A DNA stretch of 64,000 nt, from the NCBI GenBank assembly GCA_029962745.1, contig CM057165.1:22592657-22656656 (forward strand), written 5' to 3'. The position numbers and the translations under genes were made by a program. The notes beneath the pieces were generated by a model. That model made no database searches. It saw only the letters and a program-made list of their open reading frames with translations, and was not told the DNA's origin. Positions 9,884 to 22,305 of this stretch are shown here, piece by piece; position 1 is the first letter of the stretch, and the number at the start of each line of letters is the position of its first letter. The DNA comes from Echinometra lucunter. Lineage: Eukaryota > Echinodermata > Echinoidea > Camarodonta > Echinometridae.

Positions 9884-11462
9884 TTACTTCGAGAAGTAGT
9901 TTATTGTCACATTACAGTTATTGAGCACAAATGGGCTCTGTGAGTGTTGTACCTGCATTCTGTGAGATGTGGATGATGTGATGCACGAGCCATGTCCACG
10001 AGCTACAGCGTTGTGACTGTTGTCGACTGCTGGTGTTAGAATACCAGTATTATGACCCGTCTCTTGAGAATGAGAGTGAAGGACTTCCTCGACCTCAACC
10101 ACTTCTTGGGAGCTACTTGACATGCTTGAGAATGTGAAGTCGTATCCTAAATCGAAGTTAACTTCTGAAATGGATCGAAGATCAATAGATCTACTTGGCG
10201 GTGCTGTGACTGTTGCTGGTACTGGAAGATCTAGATCATCTAAATCAAGGTTAACTTCCGAAACAGATTTAGATCTATCCTGAAGATCAACATTACCTGG
10301 CGGTGCTGTACTGATTGTTGCTGGAACTGGTGGAAGTGGTACCATTGGTGTTGTTGTTGAGAGCTTGGGATCTGGAACTTTTCCCAGCAGTGCACGAGAC
10401 AGAGCATCGGATATGTCCTGCTTTCTGCTATCGCTTACTTGTCCGGTGTAGCTCGCAATGCTCCCTTCATTCAGATGACCTGAAACTTGACATATTTCCC
10501 TTGCGGCAAACCCTGTGCTATCTAGGATAGATATACATGTAGCCCGAAGGCAATGGTTGCTGTACGCTTTTGACAAGCCTGCCATCTTTGACATCTGTAA
10601 CATGAAATTACCAATGGTATTCTTCCCCACAGGACTCTTCTTATACCACGGTCCAGACTCTGGGGCAACTGATTTTGGTGTCTGGAAGAGTGCATCGCAT
10701 CCAGGATTTAACAGTGCAATGTATCTTTTGAAGGATTTTACAGGACAACTCTGTGCATTTCCTGTCTCATACATTCTCCCACCGTCTATCCTTGAAGATA
10801 AATTGTCCTCGCGAACTTTCTTGGTTAGTTCATCAACTGTCTGAGATACAAACTGACGGCCGTCAGAATCAGTCTTCACGGTGAAATGGTCCTTCTTCAA
10901 ATCTTTCAGGTTTTCTCGGCCCCCTCCTACAAATATAGATCATGAGTTCGAACCACACCTTCCGCTGGAGTCCACTTGGGCTCTTCTGGTCAAAAACGTC
11001 ATCAGAGGCACATAATCTTGCAATGTCATTTTCATCGATTGGCGAGTGATGAACCACATTGCCCTTGCCGATTTTTTTAAGCTGCACAGTGGCTGCCTTG
11101 CAACAGACATTTGCATTGTTGAATTCTTTATCATGAATGATATCTATGCCATCACTATGATACTCACAGTTTTTCAAGTGGCGATTTAATCCCGCACGAA
11201 TACTGCACAAGGTGTTCGTCTTGTAAAAGTCTCCATCGGATTTCCTCGCCTCAACGTAAAACTTCGACAGAATTTTTCCGAGCCCGACTTTATCAAGGTT
11301 TTCGAAATTTGCAGGTAAATTTTTCTCCACGAGATACGCCTGAAACAATCCAACGCTTCTTTTGGTCGACTTCCTGGTATTTTCAGCGTCCTTTTCCTTC
11401 AGAAGTTGATGGAATTGATCTTCGTTAACAGAAGCAAACCTGCTGCTGCTGGAGGCCGCCAT
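9884..11462 (-). pseudogene. Crypton-type tyrosine recombinase (DUF3504-like), one frameshift
   Basis: Two overlapping frames make one protein of roughly 520 residues. The N-terminal part starts at MAASSSSRFASVNEDQF (11,462) and looks like the core-binding half, ending in FELMIYICRRG, where the first catalytic arginine of tyrosine recombinases is expected. The C-terminal part holds NHCLRAT (the HxxR box) and VSGHLNEGSIASYT (the second histidine with the nucleophilic tyrosine), then a Ser/Pro-rich tail ending SPFVLNNCNVTINYF. This layout matches eukaryotic Crypton recombinases and their domesticated DUF3504 relatives (ZMYM, KCTD1 and QRICH1 families). The frames part at a five-G run near 10,915-10,920, where one extra base shifts the reading. 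Everything else is open and the catalytic residues are present, so it is young or the extra base is a sequencing error. No introns were seen. Cryptons lack terminal inverted repeats, so the element limits are not defined. Confidence 0.85.
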
Positions 11463-11820
11463 ATTTGTTTACAAACTGTCATTCCCAGGTACCTCCTGAT
11501 CCTCCGTTGCCGGCCGCGGTCGTCTGCAGTTAACATGTAAAGTCTATGTGATCGCTGCTAGCGAACAATTTACTCGTTTGTGCGCATGCGCGTGGGTTTG
11601 ACTCGGGTGGAATATGGATATTATGGACCGGTAATTTAGTACACAGGCGCAATAGGAAAATGACAGATTTCGCGGAGGAGGGGAATATGAATATTATTAC
11701 CCTAGTCGTGCAGCTGAGCCCTGGCTGAACAACATTGTGACGTATTTTGTGTTGAGTGAATCAATTAGACAGACAAAAATACGCGCTTATATCTTGTCTC
11801 CAAAATGCCTCATTCAGGTA

Positions 11821-12344
11821 ATAATTATATTATATTGGATAGCTCTGAATGGGATACCAGAGAATATTCCACGAATTAGGGCCAATATTGCACGAATCGA
11901 AGATGAGTGCAATATTGGCCCTAACGAGTGGAATATTCCTGGTATTCCATGAAATAAAGCCATCCAATATAATTATTATTATCTAAACCCAACAGGAAAG
12001 GGATTTAAAATTCAATAAATGTCATTCCAGCAACTAAAAAGGGCCCCTATCGTACATTTATTTTGATCACACAAGTTTGAATTACCTCATTATGACGTCA
12101 TCAAAGTGTCGTTTGTGCATTGCGTGTATTGCGTATCCGCGCATTGTAATCCTTATTACGCATGTTTGTTTTATTGCGCGCACGCGAAGAGACCATGCAA
12201 TATCGCATAATATTGCACGGCAAATTTGTATGAGCATATGGGGAATTTCGCGTTTTATACAATATGCTCTGATATTGCACAGACAAATCATGCAGACATG
12301 AAATATGTGTTTTTAATGCGCCGCTAAAATGCCCTATATAGATA
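11821..12344 (+). repeat. Hairpin repeat unit 1 (about 524 bp)
   Basis: Begins ataattatattatattgg and contains a long palindrome (about 11,838-11,960). Its arms carry gggataccagagaatattcc and ggaatattcctggtattcc around cgaatcgaagatgagtgcaa. A body follows with tgacgtcatcaaagtgtcg, gcgcgcacgcgaagagacc and ctatatagataataat. The unit restarts at 12,345, giving a 524-bp period. Confidence 0.75.
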
Positions 12345-12829
12345 ATAATTATATTATATTGAATGGCTCTGAATGGGATACCAGAGAATATTCCACGAAT
12401 TAGGGCCAATAACGAGTGGAATATTCCTGGTATTCCATGAAATAAAGCCATCTAATATAATTATTATTATCTATACCCATCAGGAAAGGGATTTAGAATT
12501 CAATAAATGTCATTCCAGCCACTAAAATGGGCCCCCATCGTACATTTATTTTGATCACACAAGTTCGACTTACCTCTTTATGACGTCATCAAAGTGTCGT
12601 TTGTGCATTGCGTGTATTGCGTATCCTGATTGCGTATGTTTGTTTCATTGCGCGCACGCGAAGAGACCGTGCAATATCGCATAATATTGCACGGCAAATT
12701 TGTACATGAGCGTATGGGGAATTTGGCGTTTTATACAATATCCTCTGATATTGCACAGACAAAACATGCAGACATGAATATGTGTTTTTATTGCGCCACT
12801 AAAATGCCATATATAGATAATAATATGCG
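12345..12829 (+). repeat. Hairpin repeat unit 2, hairpin loop deleted
   Basis: Direct copy of unit 1, but the distal part of the palindrome (about 35 bp around the loop) is missing: agggccaat joins directly to aacgagtgg at about 12,403-12,413. The rest of the body is retained with point changes. Confidence 0.75.
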
Positions 12830-13205
12830 ATATTGCATGGTCTCTTCGCGTGCGCGCAATGAAACAAACATACATGCGCAATAAGGATTACAATGCGCGG
12901 ATACGCAATACACGCAATACACAAAGACACTTTGTTGACGTCATAAAGAGGTAAGTCAAACTTGTGTGATCAAAATAAATGTATGATGGGGGCCTTTTTA
13001 GTTGCTGAAATGACTTTTATTGAATTTTAAATCCCTTTCTTGTTGGGTATAGATAATAATAATTATATTGGATGGCTTTATTTCATGGAATACCAGGAAT
13101 ATTCCACTCGTTAGGGCCAATACTGCACTCATCTTCGATTCGTGCAATATATTCTCTGGTATCCCATTCAGAGCCATCCAATATAATATAAATATTATTA
13201 TTCTT
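12830..13205 (-). repeat. Hairpin repeat unit 3, inverted
   Basis: Reads back through the body and hairpin of units 1 and 2 in reverse complement, from gcgatattgcatggtctct to the terminal palindrome ending at about 13,190. Joined head-to-head with unit 2, it makes an inverted repeat of roughly 350-bp arms with almost no spacer. Confidence 0.75.
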
Positions 13206-14456
13206 AACATGACCAAGTCAATTAAAATGGATTCATGGGATTATTCAGTCCAGCGCGCGATCACAGAGAATGAAATGCAGATCCATATTCATCGTCAGAC
13301 TTTGGAAATGAAATATCGCTCACAAATTTGATGAACTAACCGTAACACACTTTATTTGGTTACTCCGATTCTACTGCATGGAGCATGATCAGTTTGGCAT
13401 TCATAAAAAAATAAAAGTACTTCGTGTATTTTGTTTTGCCCGCCCTTGATTTTAGAGCCCTCAAGCTCCTCCAGACGATACTATATTGCAAAAGATTAAA
13501 AGATTCCTTTTCAAAATTTCGATCAGAGGATCTCGACGTAGTTAATAAATATACATAGAGAGCAGAGTGTCCCAAGTGATTAATTGTTCCACTTCAATTA
13601 GAATCTTTAAGGAGTGACATGAAAGGTTACAGCCTACAAGACTGACAGCCCACTACAACGGCAATTTCTGCCTCGTGGGCCTTCTCAAAACTTTTGGTGG
13701 ACTGTGGGTTTACTGCGAAGCCCCGGTTGTGCAAGCTTATCAGAATAAAACAATTTGAATGGGAGGAATGTCCAGACCAAACTTCGCCAGCCAATATCAC
13801 GGCCGTTCAAAAAGCTGGTGCGACTCGGGGAAATACAGGGACTTGGAACTTTATAACCCCAAAGGCGTCTTAATATACAGACAAATTTCTTCACCACTGA
13901 AATTGAAACAGAACGTTCCGAGGCTACGTATAATTATGAAAATCAAACTATGGATGTTGAGGACTTTTAGAATATGGTGTATGCGAAACCCTTAAAATGT
14001 GATATGATGACTTGACTTTTGAAAGAAAATTGATTCCATATAGGACACTGCCTTCAAACCGGAGATGGGTGTCCACAATGAACAAACAAATGAGATGTTG
14101 AAGTATAATAAGTAAACACAGGTGGTACTCATATGTTAAACTTTGGCGATCATAATGTAAGAATATTTGTTCAAAAGGCAAAAAGGAGAAGTCTTCGTAT
14201 TTCAAAAGTTAACTTTAAATTCAAGGGTGAAAAACAGTTTTAAATATACAAATGTGCCAAATAAGATTTGCTGACAGTGGCGACACTAGACCCTCCCCTT
14301 TAGCAATGCCCATGGACTTAATCATGAGCATAGAGTTACATTAGTGCATATGTACTCTATGGTCATGAGCCATTCACTTGATACACATTTAAAACTATAC
14401 CTTCGTCTTTTCAGCATTAAATTATACCCTCCAATGAAAGACAATTTTTCTTTCAT

Positions 14457-14462
14457 TTTATT
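14457..14462 (-). promoter_or_regulatory. Candidate poly(A) signal of the G-alpha gene
   Basis: AATAAA on the minus strand, about 500 nt downstream of the G-alpha stop codon. Such hexamers are common in AT-rich DNA, so position is the only argument. The sequence 14,463-14,957 would be the 3' UTR. Confidence 0.35.
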
Positions 14463-14957
14463 TTCCTCGTAAAAGTAGACAATTGTGTAAAAGAACCTCC
14501 AGTACGCAGCGTTTTTTTAAACGAAATCCCTGCCGTAAGAAGTAAGACCCTAGAAGTTTTTGTGGGAGTGGAAAGGTTCTAAACTTCGGCCCAGAATTTC
14601 GGTGGGATCGGTCCTGCATCTAAAAGCATGTTTCTCCGACATTTTCCTGGCTAGACTGCCACATCTCCCCCTTCAACAGTCGGTACACCGACTTCAAACC
14701 CACCAGTACTTCGACTACAAACGGAAAGGTTCTGTATACATCCACCAGCTCCTCTGGTAAAGAGTAACATCACTTGATTGACAATCCACCCCTTATCTAT
14801 TCTCTATCCTCTGATCTGGTATTCTCAATATCAGCCCGTTTTGCCACAGAGAGCATCAATAATTTTCGTAGACAAACCATACCTTCATTTTAAATTTTCA
14901 GAAAATTCACAAAGCATTCATGAAAGAAACACAACCAGTGAGTTTCTGTCCTATTCT

Positions 14958-15145
14958 TCAGAACATCCCAATCGATTCCAGGGAACTTTTGACGACAACG
15001 TCTGCGCAAGAATCGAACACAAACTGAATGTTGTCTGTGTCGGTTGCTACGGTGAAGTGATGATAAATTTGACGATGTCTGAACTTGTTCAGCCCTAGAA
15101 ACTTGTCACGGATGTAATTCCTTGCCTCTATTGAGTTATTTAATC
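14958..15145 (-). CDS. G-alpha exon 8, C-terminal domain
   Basis: Starts after the acceptor AATCCACAG in phase 1 and reads GLNNSIEARNYIRDKF, then QIYHHFTVATDTDNIQF and FDSCADVVVKSS, ending ESIGMF-stop. It encodes the alpha4/beta6/alpha5 part of the Ras-like domain: the guanine-binding TCAT loop (here TVAT) and the C-terminal helix that docks into the receptor. The last five residues determine receptor choice. SIGMF resembles the Gz-type IGLC ending in having isoleucine four residues from the end, so it should resist pertussis toxin. The 188 nt are fully open and the stop is in the expected place. Confidence 0.93.
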
Positions 15146-15428
15146 CTGTGGATTCAAATAAAAGAAAAAGCAGACACAAAGAGTATTAATCATATTATTC
15201 CCAAATCTAACTAGGTGCTACATTGCAGCATTGAAGTAGATGGAGCCAGAATTACAGACCCCAAATTTATCGCGTAAAGTTTTAATGACTATTTTGTAAC
15301 ATGCAATGTAACAAGTGGTATCCCTAAACATTGTGAAATAATCTTAGAGACAATGAGTTTAAACATACTGAAGGCAAATATGAGCTACAGCAAGTAACGA
15401 GTGCATTTGTTTTAAAAGAAAGTGAAAT

Positions 15429-15746
15429 ATGAGTGACGATAAAGCAACGGGAGATGATGGACTATTGAAACTTGTCGTAATTTCAAAATGGCAAGATTTT
15501 ATCACTGTAGACTCCTTGACATGTCTTATGAATAAGTCCACCACTACTGCATTTCTTCGTTTTACTGGTTTACGCCGATGCCTTGCTAGACTGGAGAACG
15601 ACCAAACGATGGTGTTTTGGGGTGTTATGCCAGATATATTCAGAAAGTTCTTTGCGGTTATTGTACTTATCGTGCTGGAAGGATTGCAGGTGGTTACTAT
15701 ACCTCAGCTTAAAGAAGCTATCAAGTTACGTGATGATCGCTTGTAA
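15429..15746 (+). other. 105-codon open frame inside a G-alpha intron
   Basis: Opens with MSDDKATGDDGLLKLVV and closes near EAIKLRDDRL. It lies antisense within the short intron 7. KATGDDG is weakly like the KAxGPDG word of non-LTR reverse transcriptases, but the rest shows nothing I recognise. A frame this long can occur by chance, so no function is proposed. Confidence 0.2.
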
Positions 15747-15819
15747 GGCGTGAATCTCCGAGTATTGGAACCATGCTCCACGAGTTGGCCTTATACGATT
15801 ATGTATATAATGTACATAC

Positions 15820-15973
15820 CTGCGTATTCAGGGCAGAAGACCGTGAGGGGAATGGCTTTAATCTTCTCTTCAAACAGGTCCATTTTATTAAAGAAGATCA
15901 TGAGTGATGTTTTCTTAAACCACACACTGTTGCATACGGCGTTAAAGATCTCCATACTTTCCTTGATGCGATT
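15820..15973 (-). CDS. G-alpha exon 7, NKxD guanine-specificity box
   Basis: Acceptor TTTTCATTAG and donor G|GTATGT enclose 154 nt, the usual size for this exon in Gi-type genes. It reads NRIKESMEIFNAVCNSVWF, then KKTSLMIFFNKMDLFEEKI and PLTVFCPEYAG. NKMD is the guanine-specificity box. The reading is uninterrupted and in phase with the exons on both sides. Intron 7 on its 3' side is only about 0.67 kb; the intron on its 5' side is about 12 kb. Confidence 0.94.
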
Positions 15974-17210
15974 CTAATGAAAAAAAAATAATAACACACG
16001 CACAAAACAATTACAACGGTCAATCCAATCAATTCGAGTTGGAGTACGTCAGAAATTGTTTCATGGACAACATCAAGTTCTGCGTTGCTTGTTCAAAAAT
16101 ATGTGTATAAGTACACAGATCATGATCACTACATGCAAGTTGTGAAAGTTTCATTCCTTAGATATCATCTTTAACCGTATTAAGCATTATGATGTATTGT
16201 CTGAGTTGACATTGGGCAATGATATCGACGAGAAAACGGTGCGAGGTATATTAATACAAACATTACCATAAGGACAATAGGATGGAGAATAAGAGAAAGA
16301 CCACGTAATAAGTGGCTTAAAATGCACACGAATTGACGGGAGAGCGGTCTATCTTAAACTGAAGCGCGAGCTCTAATTCGGCACAAGAAGACGACCTCAA
16401 TCCTCCTCCCCCCCCCCCCCCCCCTTTCCCTGGAAACTCTTGTAGGTGATGATGATATTATCATCATAACATAATAAAACACTCAAAAACTTTTGCATTA
16501 TCTCCTGATAAAAGGACCTTCGAATGAACAACCGTAATTCCCAATGGCAAAAATTCGTTTAAACAGAGCTATGCGGGAAAATACCGAAGGAAAGAAAGGA
16601 AATGGAAAGGGGGAAAAGGGCGCTTGGAAATATTACTAATCATTATCTTCAAAACAAGAAATCCCAATAACAAATTCAATTGAAGGATATACTAGTAATG
16701 AAATAACACTTTTGTTTGAACCTAAAGTTAGCTCTACGCAATTCCCATCAAGATTAATGACTAATGGCGAACCAATGAGCCCATAATCCACCTTCGAGTG
16801 AAAACCACGAAGTCATTGAAATGAGTTCAGGTTGACGTCATACTACCGGGGATGAGGTTTAAACACACTGAATGGGGCACTCTTCTTCCTGCAACCGAAC
16901 GACAAGCCTTGGGCTATTACCTTTTTTCGCAAAGCCGTATCAATAGATGTATCATAATCACTGTCATTACCCTGATATTATAAGGGTTACTCACCCATGC
17001 TTCCATCAACGTGATCATGGTGTTTAGGCGGGAAGATCATTATTGCACGTTTATTATTTCAACTGAAATTTTGGAGGGTTATCAATAATGAAGGTTAACA
17101 GGTATAATAAACGTCTAAGGCCTAGCTCTGTAATCGCTCCGTGCATTGACACACAGGGGTAATGATTTTCATTGACGTTTTGGTCGGATGCATGCATGCA
17201 TGATGACTAT
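15974..17210. other. Intronic sequence, no gene seen
   Basis: Part of the 12-kb G-alpha intron. Contains a C18-type run at about 16,407-16,425; otherwise unstructured AT-rich sequence. Confidence 0.5.
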
Positions 17211-17214
17211 TATG

Positions 17215-18330
17215 CCGGTTAATCCACGTTTTTACGCTTGACTGACCACATAAGACTGAAAAGCAATCTTTTATCGAAAAATCTAAATTCGATACCTCTG
17301 AAAGAGTTAACGATGTAAATAATATTCGGCAAGCTTAGCTACTTCCATTCCATTGCCAATCTTGCAATGTCACGCTTCAGCGAACACAGTGTACATAAAA
17401 ATTGTAAAAAATAATGAGAAGAAAGTTTAGGGCCATGGCCTTGGCTCCATTCATATAGGAAATTGATTTTGTATCAAAAGCTTGTTTAAGACCTTCTAAA
17501 GATGTTCCTAAAATTTAATCCCATATTTCACGGTTGACTGAATACAAACTAATGGGGGAAAAAAATGCCCGTAAAACTGTTTTGAAAACAGTGTCATCTC
17601 TTCTGTTTATCGGAGATGGCGCTCAGTAAGTAAGCTGATAACCTGATGTCTAATCCATCATTTCATGTTTCAGTGAACACTGAAGATTATACCTAAATAA
17701 CAATTTTCTGACTTTGGAGAAAGAAGTAATATTTTCTTAAGAGAGATCAAAGAAGGGGAGGGAAATTTTCGTTAGCGCACTGCTGTTTTCACCCCTAGAC
17801 ATGGTATTCAAGTGTGACTAGCTGAGCACGGGCGAGAATACGCTATTTTCCATGGTTGGCTGAATTTGGGCTAGAAAGGGTTTGATTCATTTGGGTAAAG
17901 AAATATCATTCATGGTTACCGAACGCCATCTCCAGAGAAAAAATATATGTTTTTAAATGGGTTTGAAGGCACATTTTGTCCCTTAATCTTTGCTCAGTCA
18001 ACCGTCAAATATGGAATGAAATTTTAGGAACATCTTTGGAAGGTCTTTAAAAAGCTTTTGTTGAGACAAAATTAATTTCCCAAATGAATGGAGCCAAGGC
18101 CATGGTACTAAACTTTCTTATTTTTTGCAATTTTCCTGTACTGCGTGTTCACTCAAGCATGAAGTTACAAGATTGGCAATGGAGTGGACTTGGCTAAGGT
18201 TCCCAAACATTGTTTACAACGTTAAACTCTATGAAAGACATTAACGCCTCTTAAAACATGTTTCTAAAATCTCAACTCAATCCAAATCTCAAAAGATTCT
18301 TGGTCTTGTGTTCAGCCGACAATGAAATAA
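17215..18330. repeat. Long imperfect inverted repeat (fold-back), about 1.1 kb
   Basis: The left arm, about 17,215-17,640, is mirrored by about 17,925-18,330. Matching words include ccatggccttggctccatt (17,452) against gaatggagccaaggccatgg (18,083), catatttcacggttgactga against tcagtcaaccgtcaaatatg, gagatggcg against cgccatctc, and cattgccaatcttg against caagattggcaatgg. The spacer is about 280 bp. There is no coding frame. It is probably a fold-back or MITE-like element, and its RNA would form a long hairpin. Confidence 0.75.
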
Positions 18331-21300
18331 TGCATCAGTCTTACAATATGTCTAGAAGAAACCATTAAACAACTTACCATGAAGTGACGGAATTTAGAAT
18401 TCTTTCAGACTCTAGTACTTCAAGTTACAATATGAATTTTGTGAACTTTAAAAAGTGGCAAATTTGTCTTCTGACTGTGCTCCCTGAAGCGTGACATGAC
18501 GGCCCTCCATATATTTTTTTTCACAAACCGTAGATGGGAAGTTTAGCTACACGCAGGTATGATTAAATGTTTTCAACTCCTCCTGGTTAAAAAGTTATTT
18601 CAGTTTATTTTAATGGGAATTATTTTTTGTGTACAGTTTATTTTAATTTGATATGATGACCAAAATCGTATCTTTCTTGTCTACGACCTGTCATTAATAT
18701 CACTCGTACTGATTATAATCAATTTGTCTTTTATATCCATACGGTTAATGTTGTTTCTTTTTCTTCCTTTTTAAAAAATCCTTTTCTATGTGATGAATGT
18801 TGCATTAATTATTTATGCAATTTTAATTAGGAGAGCCTTTTAATAGAACTTGCTTTCCTTTGATGATCCGCAGGCATTATTTGATGCTTTTTTCTTAAAT
18901 TTCTCTTCTGTGAATGTCATTTTCTTATGCTCAGTTCCTTGATATGACATGAAATAAAATGTTTTAAAACAATAAATATCTTGTAATATTTCACAATTCC
19001 ATCACACATTTGTAGACACGTGACCAATCAAGCCCACGTTAAATCTTTGATTATTATTCATAGCTTGTCTTTAATGCAGGATTATGAAAATTTTGCCTAG
19101 AATCTCTTTGAGCAACTAATCTCGCCCACGATATTATAGAATCGGTTTAGTGTGATCAAAGAGATGTACCCATTAGACAATACTGACGTTATTAACCCTC
19201 ACATTGCCATGGGCGCTAGTGTGCCCGAAGAGGACACATCACTCTGTAAAATAGTATTCTGAATGACACCTTAACAGTTAAATGTACAACTTACTATTGT
19301 AGCTATAGAAAAATTAATATCACACTGTCAATCGCCGCCTTTGTCAAATTGAAGATGGGGTGATATGAAAATACAAAATGAGATATTTTAGCGTGGAAAA
19401 AACGTAAAGACAATACTCTTCATACATTATGGCCACAGCGTAAAATTCATTTCATTTTCGAAACTACAAATATTGGCTCAACCGTCATTCCCTAAGATGT
19501 GGTATTCTATCATTTATATTTCCATCACGAAATGACGTGTTCACTTGTACGTATAGTTTTGATTAGCTTTACAACTTTAATCCAGCATAAAATGCATTTT
19601 TAAATACCATTTTCAGGTAAAGGGTTAAAATGCAATCATTTTCAAAAGTCTGTTCTCAGATTTTTAAAGACAGAACTTTATCCCAGCGTTAGGTCGCCTA
19701 GATCCCTTGCAAATCTTTCTTCAGGATATTTCTAAAAATGTGCTTTTACAATCCCAAAGGGTTCGGTGTAAAATGCAGAGAAATAAGGTTAGATTAGTAT
19801 CACATTTAAATAGTAAGCATATTTTCACTTTCAATTTCCTATCTATGTAGGTCCAAATCTGTGAAAGTTCTGATCTGCAGCTTGAAATCATAAAGAGGAG
19901 AGCTGACCTTTATTTCTTTCTACCAAACCAACCTTTATAGAGAAATATACTGAAAATATAAACTTATAACTTTACCAACTCCTACCTACTGGCGTAAAAT
20001 CCAAATAACACCAAAGAAAGGGGCTAAGCTTTCACTAAGTATAGTCCGATGTGACTAGTTAGGTGTTTCATTCGTACAAAATTAATTCACCATTAATCAA
20101 CCAACGACAGCTCCTCATCCGTTTGAAAAGAATACAGGATTTAGAATTATGAGAATCAATACAAGCGTGTATATAATAAAACACTTCCTCAGCCGCTGAG
20201 AAATCGGACCTTCCCAGTAATAATATACTGCACCAATCTTGCTTATGACGTGTGTGAGGAGGGGATTGCGCTATTGGTCTGTATCAACTTTTAGATACGT
20301 CAGTAAAGCCGTTCCTCAATTTTTTTTTTTTTTTTTGCTCAATCGCCTTGCTCGTTCGCGATTTCCTTATTGCGCCTTGCCCTCTGGCACTCCGAAGTCA
20401 AGCCCAACAGTATTCAAAATCCGGTCACCCTGTATTCATAAACCCGTATTCTCTGTATGTCTTATCAAATTTCTCGTTTACTTCCGAAATTCGGACATAA
20501 ACTTCAAACGAGAATTGGCACAGAATGTATTTACTTCGCTTCCTCATCTTGTGTTATTAATTATTAAAACTTTAATATTTTAATGTAATCGCAGATTAGC
20601 TTGTAGTGATACGCTGAAGGAAACATGGGTGTTAATGGGAATTTGCAAGGCCATCTTAGAACGTCGAATTAATTTAATAATTACTGCATTAAAGGCAGTG
20701 TGCACGAAACTAATGTTCGCATCAGAAGCCCGATGCAAGGAGATGAAAGGAGTGCAGATATCTCCCTTTTAACTAGGGTAATTTGTGTATTTATGTGCGT
20801 GTGCAGGTGTGTGTGTGCAAATGTGATTTTAAATAATTTTAGAAAACCAAAACAAAATTGCACATGAAAGGAATTATTGTAATGAGAAAATGTTATGAAT
20901 TCAAGTACACATATCTTATGGTCATACATGTAGCTTTGTAGCTATACGTGAGTATAATTTTTTCAACAACTTTATAAAAACAAAAGGGTTAGAAGGTTAT
21001 GATAGAGATAGCATGTGAAATATGTTGTTCCTCGCTCAAAAACACTAAAAACGCAAAACAAAACAAAACAAAATTAACAAGGAGAAATACACTTTCCTCT
21101 TATATTTAAGTATTTAAATAGAGCGGCCACCCCTATGATTTTTCAAGTGATAAAAAAAGGGGAGAGAAAAAGAAAAAGAATATGGGGAAGGGGAATGGGC
21201 AGGATCATGCAACTATCATAATACCTTATTTGTTCATTTAAATCGTGAATAAATTCTCCCGTGGGCCAAGGTTAAAAATCAGTTAAAATACTTTAAACCA

Positions 21301-21525
21301 TCTTGCACCCCCTTATCAAAATACCCTGGACTGCCCCTGTATAGACTAGTATATACATGTATATTAATATAATGTGAAAAATGAGAGAAGTATTTTACGG
21401 AGCTGCAAATTCATTGCTTCTTCTTCATTGGCTTCATTTTGTGGAAATAACTGCAGAGCTACCCATAGTATTTCTCTCATATATATCTCACATTATTCCA
21501 ATTTAGCCACGAGAATTGACCGTAG
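18331..21525. other. Intronic sequence, no gene seen
   Basis: About 3.2 kb of intron with AT-rich sequence, a T-run near 20,318 and short open frames without recognisable content. No exon with a convincing splice pair and motif was found. Confidence 0.5.
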
Positions 21526-21530
21526 TCTTA

Positions 21531-21706
21531 TGGGGTGTTGCAAGAAGGTTGCAATCAATTGCAAATAATTGCTAATTTTGAAACAATTATTCTGATTGGC
21601 TCAGGGTCTGCCCTTTTAAGAAGACATGCATGCAACAATGATTTTGATTGGCCAGTCACAATCAGTTGCAACTTGCAATTGATTGCAACTTTCTTGCAAC
21701 ACCCCA
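21531..21706. mobile_element. MITE with TGGGGTGTTGCAAGAA termini
   Basis: Inverted termini of about 34 bp (tggggtgttgcaagaaggtt and aactttcttgcaacacccca), each continuing into gcaatcaattgcaa-type sequence. TTA lies directly outside both ends, so a 3-bp duplication as in PIF/Harbinger elements is possible. The interior is 110 bp and non-coding. Confidence 0.75.
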
Positions 21707-22234
21707 TTAGAAACATATTTCTAATATATACATATTCTCATATATAGGGGTGGTATTCTGAGACTGTTTTAACCAACGAACGTAGAGGGCGTCAACACTT
21801 TTCAGTGTTGCTATTAGGAAGGTTCACTTCATACGCGCAAGCAGTTGAAGTGCGCGCACATTTTGGTAGTCATGTCAACAAAACCTTAAAGCGATATAAT
21901 ACAATGACGGAGTAGTAGCGACGTGAAAACAAAAAGAGGGATTATGACAAGATTAAGATTTTTTGAATTATAACTAAAAATATACATTGAAACCATAAAT
22001 TATGCAAAATAAAATTAAGTATTTATTACCTTGAAAAATATGTTTCTAAAATCTATAATTCTTCAGTAATTAGTGACCACTGTTATCAGTGATTTTACCA
22101 GTGTGCTAAATTCATGACGTTTTTGCCAAGCTGATTTTGTGACCACACGCATTGCATTTCGGGATAGGGGGTACCTCTCCCTCGCTGCGGGCGTACTACT
22201 GAAATTGAATAAAATCTGTGCGCTGATCCATCAA

Positions 22235-22305
22235 CATGCCATATCAATATGATGCGTCGTCTGCTAAGCTTTGTTTACGGTACGGTATAGCTAGCGCATG
22301 CCCAG
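22235..22305 (+). CDS. Possible first exon inside the inner transposon
   Basis: The ATG at 22,235 opens MPYQYDASSAKLCLRYGIA and remains open to CCCAG|GTAAGG, a near-consensus splice donor, leaving phase 1. The stretch is richer in GC than its surroundings. I found no matching downstream exon and no similarity, so this may be chance. Confidence 0.25.

Noticed and set aside
16375..16388. Sequence close to a cDNA-library linker (aattcggcacaag)
   Set aside because: One base differs from the common linker, the flanks are ordinary intronic sequence and no vector sequence is near. Probably coincidence.
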